The notes under the pieces were generated by a model. That model was not told the origin of the DNA, made no database searches, and was given only the letters and a program-made list of their open reading frames with translations. A stretch of 64,000 nt of DNA from CAJPQU01 sp052170475 (GTDB lineage Bacteria; Bacillota; Negativicutes; Selenomonadales; Selenomonadaceae): positions 19,830-83,829 of the forward strand of contig JBQNAL010000008.1 of assembly GCA_052170475.1 (NCBI GenBank), given 5' to 3'. The first letter of the stretch is position 1. The number at the start of each line of letters is the position of its first letter. Made by a program: the position numbers and the translations under genes. Of the stretch, positions 43,037 through 50,106 are shown piece after piece.

Positions 43037-43963
43037 TCAGCGGCTGCCATCAAGCGCCGTGGACAGTCCGTAGAGCGAAGTCTCGTTCTTCGTCTGAATG
43101 TAAAGCTCCGTCCCGACGGGGAGATTGATGTTCTTCCCCTTGATGAAGACGCCGCCGATGATCCCGATGGGGCCTAAGAGCGCCATCCCCGCGAGGCTCG
43201 CCCCCGCCGCCATGGCCATGGACTCCATCTTTTCCTTGGATTCCTCGCCCAAGAGCATTTCCACCTCTGTCCCGTCGATGGCGCGCAGCGCCTGAAAATC
43301 AATGACGATCTCCGCATCCCGGCCAAAATTTCTCGCTTGCTGCACCTTCTTCACCGTCCCGTAGCCCGGCGCGCCCTTGGCAAAAAGGAGCCGTCCCCCC
43401 TCAATGACGTCCTCCGCCGCCTGGAACTCGATGCGATCCCCGACTTTTAGATCCTTCGCGTTGAGGGGCGTCACCGTCAGCACTTTGATCAAGGTGTTCG
43501 CCGGTACCATCCCCGCCGACAGCGGAATCTCATGTGAGCCAAAGGCCATCGAAGCCAAGGCGTCGATGCGCTGGCGATAGGAGCCTTCCGAAGGACGCCC
43601 CTGCAAGGTGATCTCCATGTCGCCCACGCGCTTTTGAATCGACTCCATACTGACTTCTTGAGTGATCGCCCACTCCACCGCATTCATCTGCGTGACGAGG
43701 GAGGGGGTAGCGCCATTTTCCAGCAGGATCGCATAGAGCGCGTCGGTGCGCTCCACCACGCTTTTCTGCGGACTCGCCTGCGCGAAGTCTTTCTCCAAAT
43801 GCACCAAACGGTCGAGGAGCGCCCCCGTCTGCGGCTGTCCATAGGCGGCTCGCTCCGTCGCCTCCAGCTTCTCCTGCATGGTCGTTGGCGAAGCCGCCGC
43901 CGCCAATCCCGCACTCTCGATCAAAAGCAGCGCCGCCAAGAGCAGGCTGAACAATTTTTTCAT
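43037..43963 (-). CDS. Exported protein of unknown function with glycine-rich C-terminal segment
   Basis: 308 residues. Signal peptide MKKLFSLLLAALLLIESAGL cut near AAAASP. The middle part (about 25-150) is helical with repeated short units (LLDRLVHLEKDFAQ, SYRQRIDALASMAFG). The C-terminal half is beta-rich (LKVGDRIEFQAAEDV, EIVIDFQALRAIDG) and contains a hydrophobic glycine-zipper-like stretch (GASLAGMALLGPIGIIGGVF). No family was recognised. It lies directly upstream of lptD in the same direction with a 128-bp gap, so an envelope or LPS-related role is possible. The start at 43963 is chosen by AAAAGGAGG nine bases upstream; the frame is open to 44176. Confidence 0.7.
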   Translation of the reverse strand: MKKLFSLLLAALLLIESAGLAAAASPTTMQEKLEATERAAYGQPQTGALLDRLVHLEKDFAQASPQKSVVERTDALYAILLENGATPSLVTQMNAVEWAITQEVSMESIQKRVGDMEITLQGRPSEGSYRQRIDALASMAFGSHEIPLSAGMVPANTLIKVLTVTPLNAKDLKVGDRIEFQAAEDVIEGGRLLFAKGAPGYGTVKKVQQARNFGRDAEIVIDFQALRAIDGTEVEMLLGEESKEKMESMAMAAGASLAGMALLGPIGIIGGVFIKGKNINLPVGTELYIQTKNETSLYGLSTALDGSR

Positions 43964-44050
43964 CTCATGATGCCTCCTTTTCATTTCATTCCATCCAGAT
44001 ACATTCGTCACCATGAGGAAAATTCCTGCCTGCCGCCTCGCTTTTCCCCC

Positions 44051-44079
44051 TTGACAGCGGCAGAAAAAGCGATTATCAT
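44051..44079 (+). promoter_or_regulatory. Consensus-like promoter of a candidate small RNA
   Basis: TTGACA (perfect), a 17-bp spacer and TATCAT, on the plus strand, predicting a start near 44086. There is no coding sequence directly downstream before the terminator at 44126-44152. Confidence 0.65.
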
Positions 44080-44085
44080 GGCAAA

Positions 44086-44152
44086 AGGCTGAAAAGCCTG
44101 CGCAAAAGCACTTATTTTTTCGTTGTACCGGGCGTTTGCCCGGTATTTTTTT
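44086..44152 (+). ncRNA. Candidate small RNA, about 67 nt
   Basis: A plus-strand transcript from the promoter at 44051-44079 would begin with a GAAA-capped hairpin (AGGCT-GAAA-AGCCT, 44086-44099), pass through an A-rich then U-rich single-stranded stretch (CTTATTTTTTCG) and end in a strong terminator: TACCGGGC-GTTT-GCCCGGTA then TTTTTTT (44126-44152). No reading frame with a ribosome-binding site lies inside. This is the architecture of a trans-acting small RNA. Alternatively it is a short attenuated leader of the symporter gene, but that gene has its own promoter further down. Confidence 0.5.
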
Positions 44153-44182
44153 GCCCCAAAATAAAAAAATACACATTTCGCA

Positions 44183-44211
44183 GTGACAGCCGCGCCATCT
44201 TATGATATGAT
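44183..44211 (+). promoter_or_regulatory. Promoter of the sodium:alanine symporter gene
   Basis: GTGACA, 17-bp spacer, TATGAT. It lies after the small-RNA terminator and gives a leader of about 50 bases. The leader holds a small hairpin (GTCC with GGAC, about 44233-44249) just ahead of the AAGGAG ribosome-binding site. Confidence 0.6.
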
Positions 44212-44267
44212 AAATCCCGTACTTATACTTTTGTCCTCTCTAAAAGGACGCAAGGAGCGATTTGTCT

Positions 44268-45623
44268 ATGGAAACCATCAACGCCGTATTAAACGAAGTC
44301 GATTCGATTCTCTGGGGGCCGCCCCTCATCGTCCTCCTCTTGGGGACGGGCATCTATCTGACGCTTCGGCTGAACCTGCTGCAAGTCTTCCGTCTGCCCT
44401 TAGCGCTCTCCCTCATCTTCCGGGCGAAGAACCGCGGCGAAGGGGACGTGTCGAGCTTCAAGGCGCTCTGCGTGGCACTGGCCGCCACCGTGGGCACCGG
44501 CAACATCGTCGGCGTCGCCACGGCGGTGAAGCTCGGCGGCCCCGGTGCCGTCTTTTGGATGTGGGTCGCCGCCTTCTTCGGCATGGCGACGAAGTACGCC
44601 GAAGGCCTCTTGGCCGTCAAGTACCGCACCACCGACGAAAAGGGCGAGATCGCGGGCGGCCCCATGTTCTACATCCGTCACGGCATGGGAGAGAAGTGGG
44701 CGCCCATGGCGGCCTTCTTCGCGGGGGCGTGCATCTTGGTCGCCTTCTTCGGCATCGGCACCTTCCCCCAAGTGAACGCCATCGTGGACAGCATGCACAT
44801 CGCGTTTGGCGTGCCGCGGGAAGTGTCCGACGCCATTGTCACGCTCCTCGTCGCCGCCATCACCATCGGCGGGCTGCAGAGCATCTCCCGCGTCGCCAGT
44901 AAGATCGTGCCCTTCATGGCCGTCGTCTACGTCGTCGTGAGCCTCGGCCTCATCGTCATGCACCTTGACGCTGTGCCTGACGCCATCGCCCTCATCATCC
45001 GGAGCGCCTTTTCCGGGGAAGCGGCGGTGGGCGGCTTCGCCGGCTCCACCCTCATGATGGCCATGCAGAAGGGCATCGCCCGCGGTATCTTCTCCAATGA
45101 ATCCGGCCTCGGCTCCGCCCCCATCGCGGCGGCTGCCGCCAAGACGAAGTGGCCGGCGGAGCAGGGACTCATCTCCATGACCGGCACCTTCATCGACACC
45201 ATCATCATCTGCTCCATGACCGGCCTCGCCCTCGTCCTGACGGGCGTCTGGCAGGGCAATTCCGCCGGCGCCATGATGACGACCGACGCCTTCGCCACAG
45301 CTTACGGGCAGCCTGGTGTCGCGATTCTCACCATCTCCTTGGCGCTCTTTGCCTTCACCACCATTTTGGGCTGGAACTACTACGGGGAGCGCTCCGCCAT
45401 CTACCTCTTCGGCACGAAGGGCGTCATGCCCTATCGCCTCATCTTCATCGCCTTGGTCGCCTCCGGCGCGTTCCTCAAGCTGGATGCCATCTGGACGCTC
45501 GCCGACATCGTGAACGGCCTCATGGCGATCCCGAACCTCATCGCCCTCATCGCCCTCTCCGGCGTCATCGTCAGCGAGACGAAGCGCTACTTTGAACACC
45601 TGAAAAAAACCGAAGCCAAATAA
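44268..45623 (+). CDS. Sodium:alanine/glycine symporter, AGCS family
   Basis: 451 residues with about 11 membrane helices. Family landmarks: GPPLIVLLLGTGIYLTLRL at the start, VGTGNIVGVATAVKLGGPGA, VFWMWVAAFFGMATKYAEGL, GGPMFYIRHGMG, and GIFSNESGLGSAPIAAAAAK. AGCS carriers take up alanine or glycine with sodium. The ATG at 44268 has AAGGAG ten bases upstream; a TTG at 44262 is closer. Single gene with its own promoter and a strong terminator behind it. Confidence 0.93.
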   Translation: METINAVLNEVDSILWGPPLIVLLLGTGIYLTLRLNLLQVFRLPLALSLIFRAKNRGEGDVSSFKALCVALAATVGTGNIVGVATAVKLGGPGAVFWMWVAAFFGMATKYAEGLLAVKYRTTDEKGEIAGGPMFYIRHGMGEKWAPMAAFFAGACILVAFFGIGTFPQVNAIVDSMHIAFGVPREVSDAIVTLLVAAITIGGLQSISRVASKIVPFMAVVYVVVSLGLIVMHLDAVPDAIALIIRSAFSGEAAVGGFAGSTLMMAMQKGIARGIFSNESGLGSAPIAAAAAKTKWPAEQGLISMTGTFIDTIIICSMTGLALVLTGVWQGNSAGAMMTTDAFATAYGQPGVAILTISLALFAFTTILGWNYYGERSAIYLFGTKGVMPYRLIFIALVASGAFLKLDAIWTLADIVNGLMAIPNLIALIALSGVIVSETKRYFEHLKKTEAK

Positions 45624-45637
45624 CCACATCCCGTACC

Positions 45638-45673
45638 AAAAAAGCGCCGCAAAAGAAACTGCGGCGCTTTTTT
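45638..45673 (+). terminator. Terminator after the symporter gene
   Basis: AAAAAAGCGCCGCA, loop, TGCGGCGCTTTTTT. Symmetrical A and T tracts make it usable in both directions, but only the plus-strand gene ends here. Confidence 0.9.
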
Positions 45674-45698
45674 CACTGCGGAAAAAGAAAACTTCATT

Positions 45699-45717
45699 GA
45701 GAATTATTATCATTTAC
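45699..45717. promoter_or_regulatory. Fur-box-like operator of the metal transporter operon
   Basis: GAGAATTATTATCATTTAC matches 14 of 19 positions of the classical Fur box (GATAATGATAATCATTATC). It overlaps the -35 of the predicted promoter at 45713-45741, the right place for repression by a metal-bound Fur-family protein. The family member (Fur, Zur or Mur) cannot be told from the box. Confidence 0.65.
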
Positions 45718-45741
45718 AAACTGAGAAAAACATGATATGCT
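45713..45741 (+). promoter_or_regulatory. Promoter of the metal ABC transporter operon
   Basis: TTTACA, 17-bp spacer, TATGCT; start expected near 45748 and the gene ATG at 45783. The -35 is inside the Fur-like box. Confidence 0.6.
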
Positions 45742-45782
45742 ACCTCCAAGAAAGAAAATACCCGGAAAGAAGGTACCCGATC

Positions 45783-46742
45783 ATGCATCTCTTAACCACA
45801 CGCAAAAAAGTGCTCTTCCTGCTCGCCCTCTGCCTCGCCATGACCGCCCTCTTCGCGGCGGGCTGCGGCGATGCCCCGGAAAAAGCGGAAAAGGCGAAAA
45901 GCAGCGGACAAAAAACGGTGACGACGACCACGTCCTTTTTAGCGGACATGACGAAGGCATTGGCCGGCGACTACGTCCACATCGACATGGTCATTCCGGC
46001 GGGAGAAGACCCGCATCTCTACGTCGCCCAGCCAAAGGATCTGAAAAAGCTCAAGGACGCCGATCTCGTCCTCTACCACGGCCTGCACTTTGAGGGCAAG
46101 ATGGTGGACGTTTTGGAAAAGAAGGGGACGGCCGTCTCGGCGAATTTCCCGGCGGAGGAGATTCTCCGCTTTACGGAGGATGGTGCCGAGGTCGTGGATC
46201 CGCACTTCTGGTTCAGCATCCCCCTCTACAAAATGGCCACCGAAAAGGCGGCGGAAAGCCTCGTCCAGTTGGTGCCGGCGCATGAGAAGGAGATTCGATC
46301 GAACTTGGCGAAGTATCTTGCGCAATTGGATGCGCTGGATGCGGAGATCAAGGGGAAGATCGAAGCGATTCCGCCGGAAAACCGCAATCTGGTGACGCCC
46401 CACGATGCGTTCAACTATTTCTCGAAACGCTACGGCATGAAGGTCGTCGCGCCCCAAGGCGTCAGCACAAATTCCGAGGTGGCAAACGCCGACCTCGAAA
46501 AGACGGCAGACTTCATCGTAGCCCACAAGGTGAAGGCGGTCTTCGCCGAAAGCACCACGAACCCCGAACGCATGAAAAAATTACAGGAGATCTGCAAAGC
46601 CAAGGGATTCGATGTCGCCATCGTGCAGGGCGAAGGGCAGGAGCTCTTCTCCGATTCCCTCGCCCCCGCCGGACAAAGAGGAGATACGTATCTCGACATG
46701 TACCGCTCGAACGTCGACCTCATCGTAAACCATTTGAAATAA
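45783..46742 (+). CDS. Metal ABC transporter substrate-binding lipoprotein, TroA/ZnuA-like
   Basis: 319 residues. Lipoprotein signal with lipobox LFAAGC (Cys near residue 24), then the cluster-A-I fold. Metal ligands expected from TroA/ZnuA are present: His in AGEDPHLYVAQPKD, His in VVDPHFWFSIPLYK, His in VTPHDAFNYFSKRYG, and Asp in DTYLDMYRSNVDLI. This HHHD set fits TroA/ZnuA-type proteins (Zn, Mn) better than the HHED set of PsaA/SitA-type Mn and Fe proteins. The His-rich loop of typical ZnuA is missing. The Fur-like box upstream points to iron- or other-metal control, so the metal stays open. The start at 45783 (AAGAAGG upstream) begins the signal peptide. Confidence 0.88.
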   Translation: MHLLTTRKKVLFLLALCLAMTALFAAGCGDAPEKAEKAKSSGQKTVTTTTSFLADMTKALAGDYVHIDMVIPAGEDPHLYVAQPKDLKKLKDADLVLYHGLHFEGKMVDVLEKKGTAVSANFPAEEILRFTEDGAEVVDPHFWFSIPLYKMATEKAAESLVQLVPAHEKEIRSNLAKYLAQLDALDAEIKGKIEAIPPENRNLVTPHDAFNYFSKRYGMKVVAPQGVSTNSEVANADLEKTADFIVAHKVKAVFAESTTNPERMKKLQEICKAKGFDVAIVQGEGQELFSDSLAPAGQRGDTYLDMYRSNVDLIVNHLK

Positions 46743-46754
46743 CGGCAAACGAAC

Positions 46755-46783
46755 AAGGGGGCGGCCAAAAGCCGCCCCCTTTT
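46755..46783 (+). terminator. Intercistronic terminator-like hairpin after the binding-protein gene
   Basis: GGGGGCGGC, loop CAAAA, GCCGCCCCC, then TTTTG. It lies between the binding-protein gene and the ATPase gene of the same operon, so partial read-through would give more binding protein than membrane parts. Confidence 0.75.
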
Positions 46784-46840
46784 GTCATCCATCCGCCCAG
46801 GAACGGAAGCGTCCGACTGTGCGAGAAAAAGAGGTGCTGC

Positions 46841-47563
46841 ATGAACCGAAATGAACTTCTCCATGTGGAAGATCTGACCATGGCCTACCGAGAGACAGCG
46901 GTGATCTGGGACATCGACCTCTCCGTGCCGGAGGGGGTGCGCTGCGCCATCGTCGGCCCCAACGGCGCAGGGAAATCGACGCTCTTAAAGGGAATCTTAG
47001 GGCTTCAAACGCCGGTATCGGGCTTCGTGCGCTTTTGGGGAAAGCCCCTCGGCGAGGTGCGCCGCCGCATCGCCTACGTCCCGCAGCGCGGCGCGGTGAA
47101 TTGGGATTTCCCCACAACGGTGTCCGACGTCGTCCTCATGGGGCGCTACGCCCACATCGGTCTTTTCCGAAGACCCGGGCGCGCCGACCGGGAGATCGCA
47201 CGGGAAGCCTTGGCGGAGATGAAGCTCACGGAACTCGCCGACCGGCAGATCTCCGAGCTTTCCGGCGGGCAAAAGCAGCGGGTCTTCATCGCCCGCGCCT
47301 TGGCGCAGGAAAGCGATCTCTACCTCATGGATGAACCGCTCGCCGGCGTGGACGAGACGACGGAGCGCATCATCATGGACAAATTCGTGGCGCTGCAAAA
47401 GGCGGGCAAGACCGTCATCGCCGTCCACCATGACCTCTCCACCCTCGACGATTACTTCGACTATCTCGTCGTCCTCAACCGCACCGTCAAGGCCGCCGAT
47501 TATCTCACCGCGATGGACAAAGAGGAAAAGATCGCCCTCGCCTTTCGCCCCAAGGAGCGCTGA
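46841..47563 (+). CDS. Metal ABC transporter ATP-binding protein
   Basis: 240 residues, complete ABC ATPase: Walker A in VGPNGAGKSTLLKGI, Q-loop in AYVPQRGAVNWDFPTTVSD, signature LSGGQKQRVFIARAL, Walker B LYLMDEPLAGVD and switch His in VIAVHHDLS. The WDFPTTV segment is characteristic of the Mn/Zn/Fe (SitB/TroB/MntB) branch. It powers the two permeases encoded directly downstream (1 bp gap to the first). No promoter was seen between it and the hairpin at 46755-46783. Confidence 0.92.
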   Translation: MNRNELLHVEDLTMAYRETAVIWDIDLSVPEGVRCAIVGPNGAGKSTLLKGILGLQTPVSGFVRFWGKPLGEVRRRIAYVPQRGAVNWDFPTTVSDVVLMGRYAHIGLFRRPGRADREIAREALAEMKLTELADRQISELSGGQKQRVFIARALAQESDLYLMDEPLAGVDETTERIIMDKFVALQKAGKTVIAVHHDLSTLDDYFDYLVVLNRTVKAADYLTAMDKEEKIALAFRPKER

Positions 47564-47564
47564 T

Positions 47565-48449
47565 ATGGACATCCTGACGAACTATACCTTTCAGATCATC
47601 GCCTTTGGGACGGCGCTCTTGGCTGCCGTCGCAGCCCCCGTGGGCGCGCTGAGCGTCTACAAGGGGCAGAGCCTCATCGGCGACGCCATCGGCCACGCCA
47701 CTTTCCCCGGCGTCGTCTTGGCCTACATGGCCTTTTCCACGCGCGAGCCGGCGATCCTCTTCGTCGGCGCGATGGCAGCGGCGGCGGCGACGTTCTTCGC
47801 CATCGAGGGCGCCCACGAAAATTCCCACGTCGGACTGAACGCGAATTTGGCGATCTTCCTCTCCGGCTTCTTCGGCCTCGGCATGGTGCTGAAGAGCTAC
47901 ATCCAAGGAAACCCGGCGTACCGCGGCGCATCGCAGGCGGGGCTGGAGACGTACATCTTCGGGCAGGCGGCCTACATGCTGGAGGGCGACGTCCTCCTCA
48001 TCGCGGGCGTGGCGGCGGCAGCGCTTCTCCTGCTCCTCCTCTTCTACAAGGAGTGCAAGGTTTTCGTCTTTGATACGGAATACGCACAGGCGGCGGGGCT
48101 CTCTGCGGGGCTTTTGCGCGTCTTGCTGCCGCTGCTCACCGTGGCGGTCATCGGCGTGGGGCTAAAAGCGGTCGGCGCCATCCTCATCAGCTCTTTTCTC
48201 ATCATCCCCTGCGTCGCCGCCAGTCAGTGGTCGAACGACTTTTCCCGCGTCCTCTTTCTGAGCAGCCTCTTCGGCGTCGCCGCCGCCTTCGCCGGCACCT
48301 ACGTCAGCACCGTGGAGCAGGGCATGTCCACGGGGCCGAGCATCATCCTCGCCGCCTGTGCCATCGCCTTTTTCTCCCTTCTCTTTGGAAAGCGCGGGAT
48401 CCTCCGCGCCCGTTCCCGCCGCACAGCGAAGGGGGGGCGCTCCGCATGA
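47565..48449 (+). CDS. Metal ABC transporter permease 1 (ABC-3 family)
   Basis: 294 residues with about eight to nine hydrophobic segments. Family landmarks: YKGQSLIGDAIGHATFPGVV near residue 35 and the coupling region VFDTEYAQAAGLS (about 170), followed by AVGAILISSFLIIPCVAA. It starts one base after the ATPase stop, with AAGGAG in the ATPase end as ribosome-binding site, and ends by overlapping the next permease (ATGA). Together the two permeases form the membrane channel. Confidence 0.9.
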   Translation: MDILTNYTFQIIAFGTALLAAVAAPVGALSVYKGQSLIGDAIGHATFPGVVLAYMAFSTREPAILFVGAMAAAAATFFAIEGAHENSHVGLNANLAIFLSGFFGLGMVLKSYIQGNPAYRGASQAGLETYIFGQAAYMLEGDVLLIAGVAAAALLLLLLFYKECKVFVFDTEYAQAAGLSAGLLRVLLPLLTVAVIGVGLKAVGAILISSFLIIPCVAASQWSNDFSRVLFLSSLFGVAAAFAGTYVSTVEQGMSTGPSIILAACAIAFFSLLFGKRGILRARSRRTAKGGRSA

Positions 48450-49546
48450 CCGACGCCTTCCTCGTCTTAGCGCTGACCTCGGCGGCGTGCGCCCTGCCGG
48501 GGGTTTTCCTGCTCCTTCGGAATCTCTCCATGATGGCGGACGCCATCAGCCACACGGTACTCCTCGGCATCGTGCTGGCCTTCTTCTTGACGCACGATCT
48601 CTCCTCGCCATGGCTCCTCTTCGGCGCGGCGCTCATGGGCGTCGTCACCGTCATGGGCGTGGAGCTTCTGGGGCGGACGAAGGCGCTGAAAACCGACGAC
48701 GCCATCGGGGTGCTCTTTCCCATGCTCTTTTCCTTAGCCGTCATCCTCATCAGCAAGTATGCCGGGAACGTCCACCTCGATACGGACATGGTGCTGATGG
48801 GGGAAGTCATCTATGCGGGGCTTGATACGGTTCCTGTCTTTGGCCATGAGGTCCCCGCCGCCGCCCTCAAGATGGGCGGCATCTTCCTCCTCAACGCGGC
48901 GTTCATCGCGCTCTTTTATAAGGAGCTCAAGCTCTCCACCTTCGATGAGGAAACGGCGCGGCTCATGGGCATGGCGACGGGGGCGCTCTTCTACGGACTC
49001 ATGACGCTCATCTCGCTGACGACGGTGGCCGCCTTTGACGCCGTCGGCTCGATCCTCGTCATCTCCTTCTTCATCGCCCCCGCCGCCACGGCGCTCCTCT
49101 TCACGAAGCGGCTCCACCACGCGCTCATGCTCGCCATCCTCGTCGGCGTCATAGGGAGCGCCGCAGGCTGCGCCTTAGCGGTTCACTTCAACGCCTCCAT
49201 GTCCGGCATGTGCGCCCTCGTCAACATGGTCGTGTACCTCGTCGCCGTCCTCTGCCACCCGAAAGGCGTCTTGACGAAGCGCCTCCATCAGGCGCGGAAC
49301 AAGGCGCGGCTCCGTCAGGAGCTCCTCCTCCTCCACATCGGCACCCATACGGCGCACCAGCGGTACAGCCCCGAGAATGAGGTAACGAAGATCGCCGCCC
49401 ACCTGCGCTGGAAGGCGGCGGACATCGAGCGGGTCAGCGCCGAACTCGAGAGCGCTGACCTCCTCACTCGCGCAGGGAACTACTACCTCCTGACGGAAAA
49501 GGGCGAAGCGCATTGTCAAAAGCTCCGCACGACCTACTTGCTCTAG
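48446..49546 (+). CDS. Metal ABC transporter permease 2 with C-terminal winged-helix-like domain
   Basis: 366 residues. Residues 1-275 are an ABC-3 permease (LRNLSMMADAISHTVLLGIV, STFDEETARLMG, FDAVGSILVISFFIAPAATA). About 85 further residues follow that permeases usually lack: a basic linker (KRLHQARNKARLRQE), then LLLLHIGTHTAHQ, NEVTKIAAHLRWKAADIERV, SAELESADLLTRAGNYYLLTEKGEAH. This is the pattern of a DtxR/MntR-type winged helix (helix-turn-helix then wing and 'LTEKG'). Chlamydial YtgCR is a known permease-repressor fusion of this kind. The metal-binding dimerisation domain of DtxR proteins is absent here. ATGA overlap with permease 1. Confidence 0.85.
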   Translation: MTDAFLVLALTSAACALPGVFLLLRNLSMMADAISHTVLLGIVLAFFLTHDLSSPWLLFGAALMGVVTVMGVELLGRTKALKTDDAIGVLFPMLFSLAVILISKYAGNVHLDTDMVLMGEVIYAGLDTVPVFGHEVPAAALKMGGIFLLNAAFIALFYKELKLSTFDEETARLMGMATGALFYGLMTLISLTTVAAFDAVGSILVISFFIAPAATALLFTKRLHHALMLAILVGVIGSAAGCALAVHFNASMSGMCALVNMVVYLVAVLCHPKGVLTKRLHQARNKARLRQELLLLHIGTHTAHQRYSPENEVTKIAAHLRWKAADIERVSAELESADLLTRAGNYYLLTEKGEAHCQKLRTTYLL

Positions 49547-49557
49547 TGGGCGCAGCG

Positions 49558-49593
49558 AAAAGGGACGGCACGCTAACGTGTGCCGTCCCTTTT
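49558..49593 (+). terminator. Bidirectional terminator between the metal operon and ogt
   Basis: AAAAGGGACGGCACG and CGTGTGCCGTCCCTTTT flank a CTAA loop, with A and T tracts on both sides. It overlaps the 3' end of the convergent ogt gene (stop at 49573). Confidence 0.85.
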
Positions 49594-50106
49594 CGGAACG
49601 AAAAAGCGGCGCATGTCCACCTTTTCCATCGTGAGAAGGTGGATTTTCTTCTCTAAGCCCGCCGCATAGCCCGTCAGGCTGCCGCTCTTGCCCACCACCC
49701 GATGACAGGGGATGAGGATGGAGATGGAATTATGTCCCACGGCGCCGCCCACGGCCTGCGCCGACATCTTCCCCGCGCCCCCTTCCCGCGCGATCTCCGC
49801 CGCGATGTCGCCGTAGGTGCGCGTCGTCCCGTAGGGGATCCGCCGCAAGATCCGCCACACCTTCTGCTGGAAGGCGGAGCCAATAGGATGCAGGGGCGGC
49901 ATAAAGTCCGGCACTTCACCGCGAAAATACACGTCGAGCCAGCGCTTCGTCTCGGCGAGGATCGCCGTTTCCCTCACCGTGTAGGGGGGAGAGCGAAAGC
50001 ACGCCTCGTCTTTCTCCTCGACAAACCAGGCCCCCGTCACCCCGATGTCGTCCGCCGCGAGCCAAAGCCGCCCAAACGGCGACTCATACGGAACCGCAGC
50101 GATCAA
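49573..50106 (-). CDS. ogt: Methylated-DNA-protein-cysteine methyltransferase
   Basis: 177 residues. The suicide-enzyme active site is present, ILIPCHRVVGKSGSLTGYAAGL, preceded by SAFQQKVWRILRRIPYGTTRTYGD and AVGGAVGHNS. It removes alkyl groups from O6 of guanine by transfer to the active-site Cys. The preferred start is TTG at 50106, whose TTGA overlaps the stop of gpmI and gives the usual family length and N-terminus (IAAVPYESPFGRLWL); the frame is open upstream to 50202, but only inside gpmI. It is thus translationally coupled to the glycolytic operon. Confidence 0.92.
   Translation of the reverse strand: MIAAVPYESPFGRLWLAADDIGVTGAWFVEEKDEACFRSPPYTVRETAILAETKRWLDVYFRGEVPDFMPPLHPIGSAFQQKVWRILRRIPYGTTRTYGDIAAEIAREGGAGKMSAQAVGGAVGHNSISILIPCHRVVGKSGSLTGYAAGLEKKIHLLTMEKVDMRRFFVPKRDGTR

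Noticed and set aside
44400..45713. A 437-codon minus-strand frame opposite the symporter gene.
   Set aside because: Highly charged Asp/Glu/Gly/His-rich translation with no family; antisense to a clear membrane transporter.
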